Part shown: positions 1-8,946 of the stretch, in pieces
Layout of the letters: the number at the start of each line of letters is the position of its first letter
Position numbering within the stretch: position 1 is the first letter of the stretch
DNA from: Ophiothrix spiculata
Lineage: Eukaryota; Echinodermata; Ophiuroidea; Amphilepidida; Ophiotrichidae
Reading direction: 5' to 3' (one strand)
Assembly (NCBI GenBank): GCA_000969725.1
Contig: JXSR01S007887.1
DNA length: 29,618 nt
The notes under the pieces: model-generated
The model's input: the letters and a program-made list of their open reading frames with translations, nothing else
What the model was told of the DNA's origin: nothing
Databases searched by the model: none
Translations under genes and position numbers: made by a program

Positions 1-12
1 ATGACCCTCGTA
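1..12. mobile_element. Right terminus of a mariner-type MITE cut by the window edge
   Basis: The first bases, ATGACCCTCG followed by TA, are identical to the right end of the mariner-type element at 8947-9998 (AATGACCCTCG then TA). The rest of the element would lie left of the window. The match is short, so this is tentative. Confidence 0.35.
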
Positions 13-477
13 TAATCAAATGATAATTCTATGTTGGATATTTATAAATGAGACGGGGCAAGGATCCCGGGCCAAAGTACATATAACAAATTTCCTACTA
101 TTTTAGAAGTTTCCTGACTGATCTATTTGACGCGCACCTCAGTTGCCATGCAAAATAGTTTTGTCACGTTGTCGGGGTACAGAGGTTATTAGTAATATAG
201 TGGCTGACAACACTATGTTTATACATTGGGCAATATACAAGGCCAGAGATTGTGCACCCTGCTGGTTCAAATCCTTGATACTTGATTTTACACTTTTTCA
301 AAATTGGTCATTTGTTCCATCATTGTTTTACACTGTAATGTGACTATTGAAAGTAATAACATAATAACATAATTGTAATTCACATGTCACATTTTGTATT
401 TTCCTATATTTAACTATACTCATTTTTAGTCAACAATTAGTTTTTCAAATTTCTGTATTTCTTTCTTCGTTCAACAG

Positions 478-520
478 CTGCGGCTCTGGGTAATTTAATA
501 TCAGACATGGCCGGCATTGG
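478..520 (+). CDS. TMEM65: TMEM65 internal coding exon (third from last)
   Basis: This 43-base exon follows a pyrimidine-rich tract ending in AG at 476-477 and is followed by a strong donor, GTAAGT, at 521. After a two-base partial codon it reads AALGNLISDMAGIG. That matches the conserved vertebrate TMEM65 stretch AALGNLVSDLAGLG, which lies at the end of a membrane segment. TMEM65 is a small multi-pass protein of the inner mitochondrial membrane; it has been linked to mitochondrial Na+-dependent calcium efflux and to cardiac intercalated-disc function in vertebrates. The exon starts in phase 1 and ends in phase 2 (GG, completed by G at 7280). Upstream exons, with the mitochondrial targeting region and first membrane segments, are outside the window. 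The match is from memory, but the in-frame joining of all three exons makes it secure. Confidence 0.9.
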
Positions 521-571
521 GTAAGTTTACAAGTATTAAAGACCTCTTATCAGGCTTGTTTCAAGGAAGGT

Positions 572-785
572 GAACGTCACAGGCTTAGCTACGGCTGTTC
601 AAAATAAGAGTGGGGGAATCCTCCCCAGGACCGTGACCGTATGTCAAAAATACGTCATCTGCTCTAGGACCAGAGTGAATAGTCACTTAGTATACCTTCA
701 AAAGTATATCATCTCTTTAGGACCAGAGAGCTCATCTATAGGCTAAACAGGCTTTGATGAGAATAAGCGTAGAAGAAGAAGTATA
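572..785 (+). mobile_element. 5'-truncated copy of a tRNA-derived SINE
   Basis: This segment aligns with the body and tail of the full SINE at 5715-6130, which lies in the opposite orientation. Shared blocks include GAACGTCAC, CCGTATGTCAAAAATACGTC, GGACCAGAG and GATGAGAATAAGCGTAGAAG. It lacks the tRNA-like head and ends in a (GAA)-type tail at about 771-782. It sits in the TMEM65 intron on the same strand as the gene, directly abutting the MITE at 782-997. Confidence 0.75.
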
Positions 786-997
786 CTTTGATCAACACCA
801 AATAGGCAAGCCTCTTCACATTCTAAAATGATTGTATGTGCATATATCTGAACACAGCACAAGTGCAGGAGACATAGCGCGGTTGTACGTGGGACTCGCT
901 CATCAGTATATACGGCGTGCGTGTAAGTGGGATTATGTTTACTTGCAGATGAAGAAAAACCTCATATTCCCGCCTATTTAGTATTGATCAAAGTATA
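782..997. mobile_element. Short TA-type MITE
   Basis: The ends TATACTTTGATCAA (782-795) and TTGATCAAAGTATA (984-997) are perfect inverted repeats; the pairing extends imperfectly inwards to about 26 bases through the shared block AAATAGGC. The TA-rich ends fit a Tc1/mariner-type target. It lies at the SINE tail. There is no coding capacity. Confidence 0.55.
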
Positions 998-1048
998 GGG
1001 ACCAGAGAAGATGATGCTCAATTTATATGTTTGATGGGTACATTTGTA

Positions 1049-1578
1049 CACACCCGCTGTAAAGTATTTCCGCACAATTAAAAACGTTCAAAAACCTCGG
1101 TTTTTGTATTAAACGACCTAGAATCATCAAAGATTCATACTAGTATAGGTAACTTATCTATTCAATATGAGTAAATCTATGTTTCATTTAATATTTGATC
1201 TTCCATTGCTATATAAATGGCTGACTTCATGGAACATATACAAATATACCACAAGTACAAAAATCTCATACTTTGCAACTAATCAATTTTTCATATATTA
1301 AACCTCATTATTGCCTTGTAACAGGATAGAATATTTTCAGGTTGCAAGTTTTAAAAACAAATGTGCAGAAATGTATATAAACTCAATTTTCTTAAGTTCA
1401 GACGAAAGTAGTAATATGTATTTAATACATGCCATATTTTCAAATGCAATGAATGAAATTCCAGATTAGTTACTTCGATAAGTATACAATATAGACTCTG
1501 TCAAAAAATCGGATAAACGCCTTTTAAGATCAATGGCTTAATGAAGGTTTTGTGCGGAAATACTTTAGAGCGGCAGTG
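1049..1578. mobile_element. Tc1/mariner-type MITE, copy 1
   Basis: The element is flanked by TA at 1047-1048 and 1579-1580. The inverted ends read GCTGTAAAGTATTTCCGCAC on the left and, on the other strand from the right, GCTCTAAAGTATTTCCGCAC. It is about 530 bases long with no usable ORF. A second, diverged copy lies at 2598-3108 in the opposite orientation: for example ATTTTCAGGTTG near 1335 matches the reverse complement near 2830. It lies in the TMEM65 intron. Confidence 0.8.
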
Positions 1579-1622
1579 TATGTACTGCACAGTTTTTTTT
1601 CAACTTAGAGATTCAGAACAGA

Positions 1623-1770
1623 GGCCGATTTAACTAACATTTAGCGATGGTCGCTAAGTCCAAAAATGATCGCTAAGTAGTTCAAAATATTCACTATTTA
1701 GCAATCATTTTTAGAGTTAGCGATCAAACCGGGGTTAGCGACCATCGCTAAATGTTAGTGAAGTCAAGCC
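1623..1770. repeat. Short foldback element with TTAGCGA motifs
   Basis: Perfect 24-base arms at 1634-1657 and 1735-1758 (starting CTAACATTTAGCGATGGTCG) pair with each other, with weaker pairing outwards. The motif TAGCGA/TCGCTA recurs within the arms and the loop. The flanks show no clear target duplication, so the outer borders are approximate. It is probably a small DNA-transposon derivative. Confidence 0.6.
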
Positions 1771-2216
1771 CCAGATTTTGTTTTTGCCAAAAGTAAGGTC
1801 AATCAATTGGGAGCCGAAATGATATTTACAAGCCTACAAAATCTTACAAGCTAATTTATGTCTGACAACAAGAGGTAAAATTTGACAAAGTAATTAAGCA
1901 TAGACTCCTTCATGTAATGCATGTACAGTGTATCATTGGTTGATTGATCATAATCATAGAAAATGGGGGTCTTTGACTAAAGAAAGCTTGTATTGGGGAA
2001 TGGTCTTGGGGGAAAAGTGAAGGCTTAAAATGGGAGTCTTTGAAGTTCTCATGGATATGTGGCATACTCATGAAATTCAGTGTGTTTGAGACACACACAC
2101 CCATTGAATGCCAGTCCTTACAATGCGCCACATCAATGAAAAAATTGTAGGGAAAAGCGCAAAACTTGCCTATTTCTCAGTGTATCCCTAATGTATTTCT
2201 TTGTTTCTAGAGAGTG

Positions 2217-2274
2217 TCAAAGTACCAATCGGTACTTGACAAAGCGCCAATCGATACTTGTCAAAGCGCCAAAT
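2217..2274. repeat. 22-base minisatellite, about 2.6 copies
   Basis: The units at 2217-2238, 2239-2260 and 2261-2274 follow the pattern TCAAAGCGCCAATCGATACT plus TG, with a few substitutions in the first unit. Confidence 0.75.
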
Positions 2275-2513
2275 TTAGCACACACGCCGCTTATTGAGAA
2301 CGCCTGATCTAGAGCATCCAATATTCAAACAAAACTGCCTTTTGAAAAATGTCTTCATAAAATCATATGTGGTCTTGAAAACTGCTGTCATAGAAAATGA
2401 GGTCTTTGACTAAAAGTAAGCTTGAAATGGGGGTAAGTGGAGGATTGAAATGGGAGTCTTGAAGTTCACGGATATTTGGCATACCCATGAACTTCAGTGT
2501 GTTTGAGACACAA

Positions 2514-2516
2514 CCC

Positions 2517-2560
<44 letters not shown>
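2514..2560. repeat. Homopolymer run C11 then T36
   Basis: Eleven C are followed by thirty-six T. This is low-complexity sequence whose exact length is likely unreliable in an assembly. Confidence 0.9.
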
Positions 2561-2563
<3 letters not shown>

Positions 2564-2597
2564 CTTTTAATCTTAATATGAATATCTAGAGCATCTA

Positions 2598-3108
2598 CAC
2601 TGCTGCTCTAAAGTATTTCCGCACATAACCTTTATTTAGCCATATCTCAAAAGGCATTTATCCGATTTTCATCATTTTTTGACAGAGTCTATATTGTTTA
2701 ATTATCAAAGTATTTATTCCGGAATTGCATTCATTGCATTTAAAATATGGCATGCATATTACTTCTTTCATCTGAACATTAAAAAACCAGTTTATATACA
2801 TGTCTGCGCATTTGTTTTAAAACGTACAACCTGAAAATATTCTATCCTGTTACAAGGTAATAATAAGGTTATGAAAAAATTGATTAGTTACATAGTTATA
2901 GGATTTGGACTTATGGTGTATTTGTATATGGTCCATGAAATCAGCCATTTTTATAGCAATGGAGATCAAATATTAAAAGAAACATTGATTTATTCATATT
3001 GAATAGATAAGTTGCCTATTATAGTATGAATCTTTGATAGGCCATTTAATATAAAAAACAAGGTTTTTGAAATTTTTAATTGTGCGGAAATACTTTAGAG
3101 TGAGAGTG
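2598..3108. mobile_element. Tc1/mariner-type MITE, copy 2 (inverted relative to copy 1)
   Basis: TA flanks lie at 2596-2597 and 3109-3110. The left end CACTGCTGCTCTAAAGTATT and right end TGCGGAAATACTTTAGAG are inverted repeats of the same family as 1049-1578. The insertion splits a duplicated sequence whose uninterrupted relative reads GAGCATCCAATATTCAAAC near 2313-2331, which confirms both borders. It is non-autonomous. Confidence 0.85.
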
Positions 3109-3484
3109 TAATATTCAAACAAAACTGCCTTTTGAAAAATGTCTTCAAATGTGGACTTGATTATTTATTTAGCACAAAAAATCATAGTATGAAGCATTCA
3201 ATTTTGCAAAAGATGTTAATTGAATGTGCATATTGTACTATATCATTGATGAAATGTGCCAACTTTCCATTAATTGGTAATGGGATTTTTTATACACTAT
3301 AATAGTTTGTAATCAGAAGGTGTGATGATTTTAAATTAGAAATTTTATTATATGCTAAAACCTTAGGTGAGGGAGCTCTCTGTATATAAAGTGCCCCGCA
3401 ATTTTTGTTTTCACAAATGTTTAAGATTTTTTGCAGGTTTCATAATACTGAAATAAAAAAATATGCTTATCATACTACTTTTAA

Positions 3485-4054
3485 CCCTCGTCCACCTAAG
3501 GGATCGTCGTTGATTGCCCCAAAACGCAAAACGAAGTGACTAAGTAATTGTTTTTACATCCTTTGTGGTCATTTTGATGAAAAAAAAGTCGGGGGTACCA
3601 CCTTAGGTGGGGGTAGGGTAAGCCGTCCAAGTCCATTGGTAGAGGGGTGGTAACCACCCCCCTATATAAAAGTCGCCATTTTGAAAAATATGTGCATGCT
3701 AACAAGCTTAAACTTACAGCACATGTTAAAACTACCATTTCCTTTATTCATTAGCAAAAAACCTGATGAAAATCCGATATTTAGAATTGTTTGAATTTTT
3801 TTTCAATTTTTTGCCGAAAATCAAATATCGGCGAATTTTTCCGACCTAAAGTACTTCATGATCATGACATCATAATTACATAACGCCTTGACTGATTTTC
3901 ATGATTTTGGTATCAATAGAAAGAAGAGACCCTACCCTATACTATGGTATAAAACTACCACACTTTTGGCACATCAATTTCATTTTACCCACAGGTAACC
4001 CCCCCCCCCCCCTTAGGTGACGACGTAGTAGAAAATAACTTGGGTGGACGAGGG
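3485..4054. mobile_element. TTAA-flanked MITE (piggyBac-type ends)
   Basis: The element sits between TTAA at 3481-3484 and TTAA at 4055-4058. The ends CCCTCGTCCACC and GGTGGACGAGGG are perfect inverted repeats, and TTAA followed by CCC is typical of piggyBac-superfamily elements. Subterminal blocks (CACCTAAGG on the left, CCTTAGGTGACGACG on the right) extend the foldback. It is about 570 bases without a transposase. A segment near 3890-3960 recurs inside the TA-type MITE 14346-14955. Confidence 0.8.
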
Positions 4055-4142
4055 TTAAGAAAAGTTTGAAATCAAAAACAGATATTTTCTAATTGACCCT
4101 AAAATTTGATTTGCATCTTTAGAAATTGCATTGTGTAATTAA

Positions 4143-4551
4143 AGGGATTGCCATGGTTTCCAACATTTGAGAAAATCTACAGAATTATTCATTTGTAGAC
4201 GACCTACTGAATAGTGCAAATTTAAAAGTCGGAAATCAAGAAAATTCAATCCTGTTTTACTCATAGTATTGCAATTTTGTTCCTTCCCCAACTTTCACAC
4301 TCCTTGACAAAAGAAGACATCAGGACCTTCCCATCATGCCTCACTTCCAATGAGATTTTTTGTATGGGTTATGATGAGAGGGTTTAGGGATGGAACATAT
4401 AAGTGAAATGCAAAATTGAGATTAGGTCTGATGATTGTGCTACATTTCATACCTGAACCCTCTCATTAAAACCTGTACAAAAATCCCATTGGAAGTGAGG
4501 CATGATGAGAAGGTCCCGATATCTTCTTTTTTCCATGACTATATAGTCTCT
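4143..4551. mobile_element. Candidate TTAA-flanked foldback MITE
   Basis: Long inner arms at about 4310-4384 and 4445-4532 pair with each other; the shared blocks include CATCATGCCTCACTTCCAAT and its complement. Outside them lie TTAA at 4139-4142 and 4552-4555 with weakly matching ends (AGGGATTGCCATGG against AGAGACTATATAGTCATGG). The inner foldback is certain; the exact outer borders are less so. Confidence 0.55.
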
Positions 4552-4555
4552 TTAA

Positions 4556-5143
4556 AATATCACTCTTGGGCAATTAAAGCATGTCTCTCTTTTATTTTAA
4601 TTTTTTCATTCAAATAGAGCTCATATTCAATGATGTTGGATTTAATTTGACCCAGTATAAATTAAAGCTAAATCAAAGCAACAGTGTCATTCAGGTGACA
4701 ACCAGAATTCCGGTAACCATAATCAAAGATGGGCAATTTTGTCTCTAAAACATGCATTGAAAATTGCATACTCGAAATGGGTGCAAACAATGTTTTGAAT
4801 TTTTGCTATATACAGGTGTGTGAGAGTTCAGCTTTAAAGCTGATTTTGGCTTTTTAATGTCTTCTTGCAAGAGGGTCATAATTTCAACTTTTTCTTTCAT
4901 TTTTGGCCTGCTTTGATCATTTTTGGCACTATTTTTCATCCCTGCATAGATCATTAGCCCCCATGATGGGCATAAGCAAATAATTCTTGAAGGAACCCTC
5001 TTTAGGCAATATCAGGGTCAAAACACACACACAAAAATGACCTAATTACTGAAGCTTTAAACTTGCAATGACGTTTTTACAATTTCGCTTTGGATAGCAT
5101 GATAGCATTGTGAGCTATGTGTACATTTTTCATTTGTTGACAT
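4556..5143. other. Intronic stretch with no recognised feature
   Basis: AT-rich intron sequence. I see only small palindromes such as AGCTTTAAAGCT near 4831, and no exon, known repeat or clear inverted ends. Confidence 0.5.
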
Positions 5144-5151
5144 ATGGCCTG

Positions 5152-5513
5152 TAGGCCTGGGACTTTTCGGGTAATTTGCTACCCGGGTACCCGATTAATT
5201 TTTCGGTCGGCTACCCAACCGTATTGATAATTGAGCATTTACAATGTTAGAAAAGGAAGTTTGACTGGTCTATTACGAGCTTGATGTCTCAATTACACCA
5301 ACAATTTTGATTTTTTTTTTTTTTTTTGCGATTGTGGTCATGATTTATCATGTTTACTTGGATCAGATGATGATTTTATCATAAATTGTTGAACACAAAA
5401 TCTTTTGTTCTAAATTCTATGATATTATTGTCCAGTTGGGGTAATCGGTCGACAGATTTTGTACCCGGGTAAGCTCATGAAGGGCGGGTACCCGGGTTTA
5501 AGCACCAGGCCTA
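5152..5513. mobile_element. hAT-type MITE with perfect 8-base TSD
   Basis: The ends TAGGCCTGG and CCAGGCCTA are perfect inverted repeats, with further inverted GTACCCGGGT-type blocks beneath them. The element is flanked by a perfect direct repeat ATGGCCTG at 5144-5151 and 5514-5521. Eight-base duplication and these termini fit the hAT superfamily. At 362 bases it is non-autonomous. It lies in the TMEM65 intron. Confidence 0.88.
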
Positions 5514-5714
5514 ATGGCCTGTATGTAAATTCAAAATTTGAGTCTGAAAAAATTGACAAGTTTGATGGCTAGTGAATATTATACATGTTAACTTGCACAG
5601 CTGTTACGGAAATAATTACTCTAAATAATTGCATGCTTGTTGAATTGGTAACAGCGTACAAATTTGCAGTAATTTTGTTAGCTAATGCCCTAATTGTGTC
5701 ATTATATTAATGAA

Positions 5715-6130
5715 TTACTTCTACTTCTTCTACTTCTACGCTTATTCTCATCAAAGCCTTTTCAGCATCTAGATGAGCTCTCTGATCCTAGAGAGATGAT
5801 ATACTTTTTGAAGGTATAGTGACTATGCACTCTGGTCCTAGAGTAGATGACGTATTTTTGACATACGGTCACGGTTGCCGGGGATGGTTCCCCTACTCTT
5901 ATTTCGAACGGCCTTAGCCTAGCCCGTGACGTTCTTTTACATCCGACAGTGTGTCAGGAACACTTCAGATGGGACCGACGGCTTTACGTGCCCTCCGAAG
6001 CACGAAGCAAGTAGAGCAAAGTTTCTTGCTTAAGGAAACAAGGAGACGTACCGAGACCGGGACTCGACCCCACGACAGACGCATTCATTTGATTATGAGT
6101 CCAACGCTCTAACCACTCGGCCACGCTCCC
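5715..6130 (-). mobile_element. tRNA-derived SINE, full copy
   Basis: Read on the minus strand, the head starts GGGAGCGTGGCCGAGTGG and contains a polymerase III A box (TGGCCGAGTGG, 6113-6123) and B box (GGTCGAGTCCC, 6059-6069). The anticodon-like loop is CTCATAA, so the parent may be a tRNA with anticodon CAT, though the arms are degenerate and no acceptor stem closes. A body of about 300 bases shared with 572-785 follows, then a (GAA/GTA)-rich tail at about 5715-5740. The internal promoter looks complete; activity cannot be judged. It is opposite in orientation to TMEM65. Confidence 0.85.
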
Positions 6131-6339
6131 CTCTACATTTTGAGAGATGGGTTGCAGCCTGCTGGCATACTATGATTAAATAATTAATAAATAAATAATG
6201 TTACCAGAACAAAATTGAAGGAAATAGAAATATGAAAAAATAAGCATACATGTACAAAATAGTCTGATTACTAGTGATTAATAGCACCCCAAAGCAAGTA
6301 TTTGGTCATGGGTGCAGCATGGGAACCTGCATTTGTGGG

Positions 6340-6870
6340 TGAGGTAAAAGATCTCATACTAAAGTCAAAGGTCACACAAGGTCAAATTGCAAAATAGGCT
6401 GCAATTGTCAATTTGGTCTCATTTGAAAAGTTGAAGTCTTGATGATTGGAACCAAACTTGATTTATGGATATAATAGAACCCACATATGTTAATGTGGTG
6501 AAAGGTCACATACCAAGGTCAAAGGTCATATGAGGTCAAGTTATCGTCATCATCATCATCATCGTTCGGCTGCGCAGCAGGCAATCACATAGTTTATCCA
6601 TTCACTTCTGTTTTGTCATCGTTCGGCTGCGCAGCAGGCGATCACATAGTTTCTCTGTTCACTTTTATTTTGAGCCAGTGTCCAGATAGCATTTGGTTGC
6701 AGCAAGTTATCTTTGTCGCCAAGCAGCTTTTGAATATATAAGAAGTTCTCTGTCAAGTTGTAAAATAGGCTGAAAATGTCAAGTTAAAGTCCGATTGGAA
6801 CCAAACTTGGGTTTTGGATATAATATAAGAACCCTCATATGTTAATGAGGTCAAAGGTCATATGAGGTCA
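6340..6870. repeat. Duplicated block carrying AGGTCA arrays
   Basis: The left part (about 6340-6540) and right part (about 6750-6870) share GATTGGAACCAAACTTG, GGATATAATA and TATGTTAATG, so they are two diverged copies of one unit about 380 bases apart. Each ends with clustered AGGTCA half-sites: 6362-6384, 6516-6538 and 6848-6870. In each cluster two half-sites are separated by one base and a third follows after four bases. Such spacing resembles nuclear-receptor DR1 plus DR4 sites, but similar tracts may simply be repetitive DNA. Confidence 0.65.
6564..6677. repeat. 57-base tandem repeat after a CAT microsatellite
   Basis: Two copies begin GTTCGGCTGCGCAGCAGGC at 6564 and 6621 and share ATCACATAGTTT and TTCACTT. 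A short (CAT)n run at about 6547-6562 precedes them. The block lies between the two AGGTCA-bearing repeat copies. Confidence 0.75.
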
Positions 6871-6922
6871 AGTTGTAATCCAGGGGGGTCGTGTGGTTCC
6901 GAGAACCAGTATTTTTCCAATA

Positions 6923-6992
6923 TGTCAGTGGCTCTCTAAATGGTTCTTCAGATGACAGTGTCACCTGAAGAACTATTTCAAGAGCCACTGAC
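6923..6992. repeat. Intronic hairpin, about 34-base arms
   Basis: The left arm begins GTCAGTGGCTCT and contains GGTTCTTCAG; the right arm contains CTGAAGAAC and ends AGAGCCACTGAC. The arms meet near 6957 with almost no loop. In the pre-mRNA this would fold into a stable stem. No mature small-RNA evidence is available from sequence alone. Confidence 0.7.
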
Positions 6993-7279
6993 CCTATAGA
7001 CTGGACATTCTATGATGTGCAAAGCTCTGAAATTTATGACAAATGGCAGCTATTACAAATATGACTTTTCTTGCACTCACATGATGAAATGACCCCTATG
7101 AGTGACAGTCACAATGGCAGCTGTTCCATAGGGCCATCATGGTACTCAAAATGAGTACTGATAAGTGAATTCCTGCAGCAATCAAAGCCAGAATAATTAC
7201 AAAGGTGGTGAGGGCATTGTCCAGTTCGAAATTGTTTTATTATATCATTAATTTTTCCACTTTATACTATTCATTACAG

Positions 7280-7385
7280 GTTAGCAGGCTATGTAGAAGC
7301 ACTAGCATTGCGGTTTGGTTTTCAGGGTCCACTACTATCCAATGAGCAACTCGAATTAAAAAGTTCAAGAAGGGCCGCTGGGTTG
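7280..7385 (+). CDS. TMEM65: TMEM65 internal coding exon (second from last)
   Basis: The exon begins after the acceptor TTCATTACAG (AG at 7278-7279) and ends before the donor GTGAGT at 7386. Its first base completes the glycine codon left open at 520, and it then reads LAGYVEALALRFGF, close to vertebrate LAGYVEALASRLGL. The second half (QGPLLSNEQLELKSS, then RRAAGL) replaces the human loop PDLTPKQVDMWQTRL and onward. That loop is poorly conserved in sequence but of equal length, as expected between two membrane segments. The exon ends in phase 0. The preceding intron (521-7279) holds two SINE copies and several MITEs; the following intron (7386-10605) holds two adjacent TTAA-flanked MITEs starting 56 bases after the donor. 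Confidence 0.92.
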
Positions 7386-7444
7386 GTGAGTTTATGAACA
7401 TTCTGTGTGTTTCTTCAGAGAAAAACCTAGAATGGTTTATTTAA

Positions 7445-7790
7445 AGCAATACTATAAGATTTTGATTAAAAATGTTTTATAGTAAAAAACAGCATAAAAT
7501 GGAGGAATGTGACTATCTAAAAATGTATTTTGTGAAAAAAATTGTTTTGACATCAAAAAAATTGATAAAAAGCACATGCATGCTTTCCAGTACTAATACA
7601 TGTGGAATTAAATTCGGGATCCCAAATTGAATTCAAGTTCAACAAATGGCCATACCAGAAAAAGTAAGCATCTTTGAGCCAAATCGTGTGGAGGGTATTC
7701 ATATCTACCAAAAACAAACCCAATAAGCCCTAAAAATCAAAAGTCATTGGTGACAGGGGCGCTTCATTTTTAACACTTTATAGTATTGCT
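7445..7790. mobile_element. TTAA-flanked MITE
   Basis: It lies between TTAA at 7441-7444 and TTAA at 7791-7794. The ends AGCAATACTATAA and TTATAGTATTGCT are perfect inverted repeats, with looser extension. It is 346 bases long, without coding capacity. It begins 56 bases after the TMEM65 donor site and shares its right TTAA with the next element. Confidence 0.8.
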
Positions 7791-7794
7791 TTAA

Positions 7795-8357
7795 GGTGGC
7801 TAATTAGCACAGGTAGAATCCTCAATTATTCTGAAATAAAAATAAATGTGGTTCATTGTGATTTTTTCAAGAAAAAATCATTTCAAAAACAGCATGTTTT
7901 ACCACTGTTTGTCATTGACTTGTATGGTAAAATAATAAAAATCAAGACAAAAACACTTATTATTAAAAAAAGCTCTATTTATTTTTTCTTGTTTATTATG
8001 TCGTTGTCATTATAGCTCTGTCAAAAAATAAAATTAAAAGATATGGTCACTGACTTACTTTTTGAGATATTAACCAATATTTAGCAAAAAAAATGACAAT
8101 TTTTAACAATGACAAACACCCTTAAGCAGTGTGCGTTTTGAGCACTGAAACGCAGACTGATGGGAGTAACGCGCATGGCCTTATGCGTGAATATAAGATT
8201 AACACACATGTAAGATCGTGTTTAATTAAAGCGCAAGATACAGGATGCAGAACCGAAGTACGCTAAAAGCCCGGTATAAAACTTTTAAAATTGTGTCCAA
8301 CATCCCCTGTTATAATTAACTCATGTATCCGACATCCCTTTCTGAGCTAAGCCACCT
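7795..8357. mobile_element. TTAA-flanked MITE abutting the previous one
   Basis: The left end GGTGGCTAA follows TTAA at 7791-7794; the right end TTAGCTCAGA-like block precedes AGCCACCT and then TTAA at 8358-8361. The inverted match is short (about 8-10 bases with one slip). An alternative right end is CACCCTTAA near 8117-8125. The element class is likely but the right border is uncertain. Confidence 0.5.
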
Positions 8358-8555
8358 TTAATAAGTATAAAATTTTCCATGTACTGCATAAACTGAAGTG
8401 TTTCCACAGAATAAGAATATTTATGATTATAAATATGTTTAAGTATGAATCTAATTAAATGCATTTACACAAGGCCGCAATTTTTCTGTGATATGGAAAA
8501 TAGGGAGAAATCAAGAAAATTTGAAGGATCACACAGAAAATATAAAATCAATCAT

Positions 8556-8945
8556 ATCAATCAATCAATCTTTATTATTTCCATAAAAACACAACTTAAA
8601 AACCCATTAAGTAACATAACAAAAAATCTTATGGAGGAGTAAACTGGAAAGCCAAAAATGCCTGTAAATAGCGTACCCCTACACACTACAATACACTATA
8701 CACTAGGGTTGGTGATTTTTTTTTAAATCGTGATTTAAATCGATTTAAATCATAAAATCGATTTAAATTGATTTAAATCAGATTTTTTCAATTAAAATCA
8801 CGATTAAAATCAGCCTGATTTAAATCGGCCAACCCTGCTATACACACGACATGGCAAGGGCGGGCACAAAAATCACAAATCATGTTATGTTGAGGTAAGA
8901 ACCTTCTAATCGGAAATAATTTAGAAAGCAAATACTGAAATTTGT
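8556..8945 (-). mobile_element. 3' end of a LINE (or LINE-tailed) retroposon
   Basis: Read on the minus strand, the segment ends GGAAATAATAAAGATTGATT with a (TTGA)n tail at about 8556-8571, a typical non-LTR retroposon 3' end. It is interrupted by the hAT-type MITE 8704-8837 and, on its 5' side, by the mariner-type MITE 8947-9998. Sequence continuing at about 10001-10100 may belong to the same retroposon. No reverse-transcriptase motif is readable here, so the clade is unknown. Confidence 0.5.
8704..8837. mobile_element. Short hAT-type MITE with perfect 8-base TSD
   Basis: The ends TAGGGTTGG and CCAACCCTG enclose AT-rich sequence dominated by GATTTAAATC palindromes. A perfect direct repeat CTATACAC flanks it at 8696-8703 and 8838-8845. 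At 134 bases it is a minimal non-autonomous element, inserted in the LINE-like 3' end. Confidence 0.85.
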
Positions 8946-8946
8946 A

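Larger units (their letters stand above)
1955..3150. repeat. Diverged tandem duplication of about 430 bases, second unit interrupted
   Basis: Unit A runs from 1955 to 2388 and unit B from 2389. Both start with CATAGAAAATG, continue through GGTCTTTGACTAAA and AAGCTTG, and share TTCAGTGTGTTTGAGACACA. Both later share ATTCAAACAAAACTGCCTTT (2323-2342 and 3113-3132). Unit B is expanded by a poly-C/poly-T run (2514-2560) and by the MITE at 2598-3108. It is intronic and non-coding. Confidence 0.75.

Noticed and set aside
6059-6130. A functional tRNA gene on the minus strand
   Set aside because: A and B boxes are present, but the arms do not close into a cloverleaf acceptor stem and the sequence continues into a SINE body also found at 572-785.
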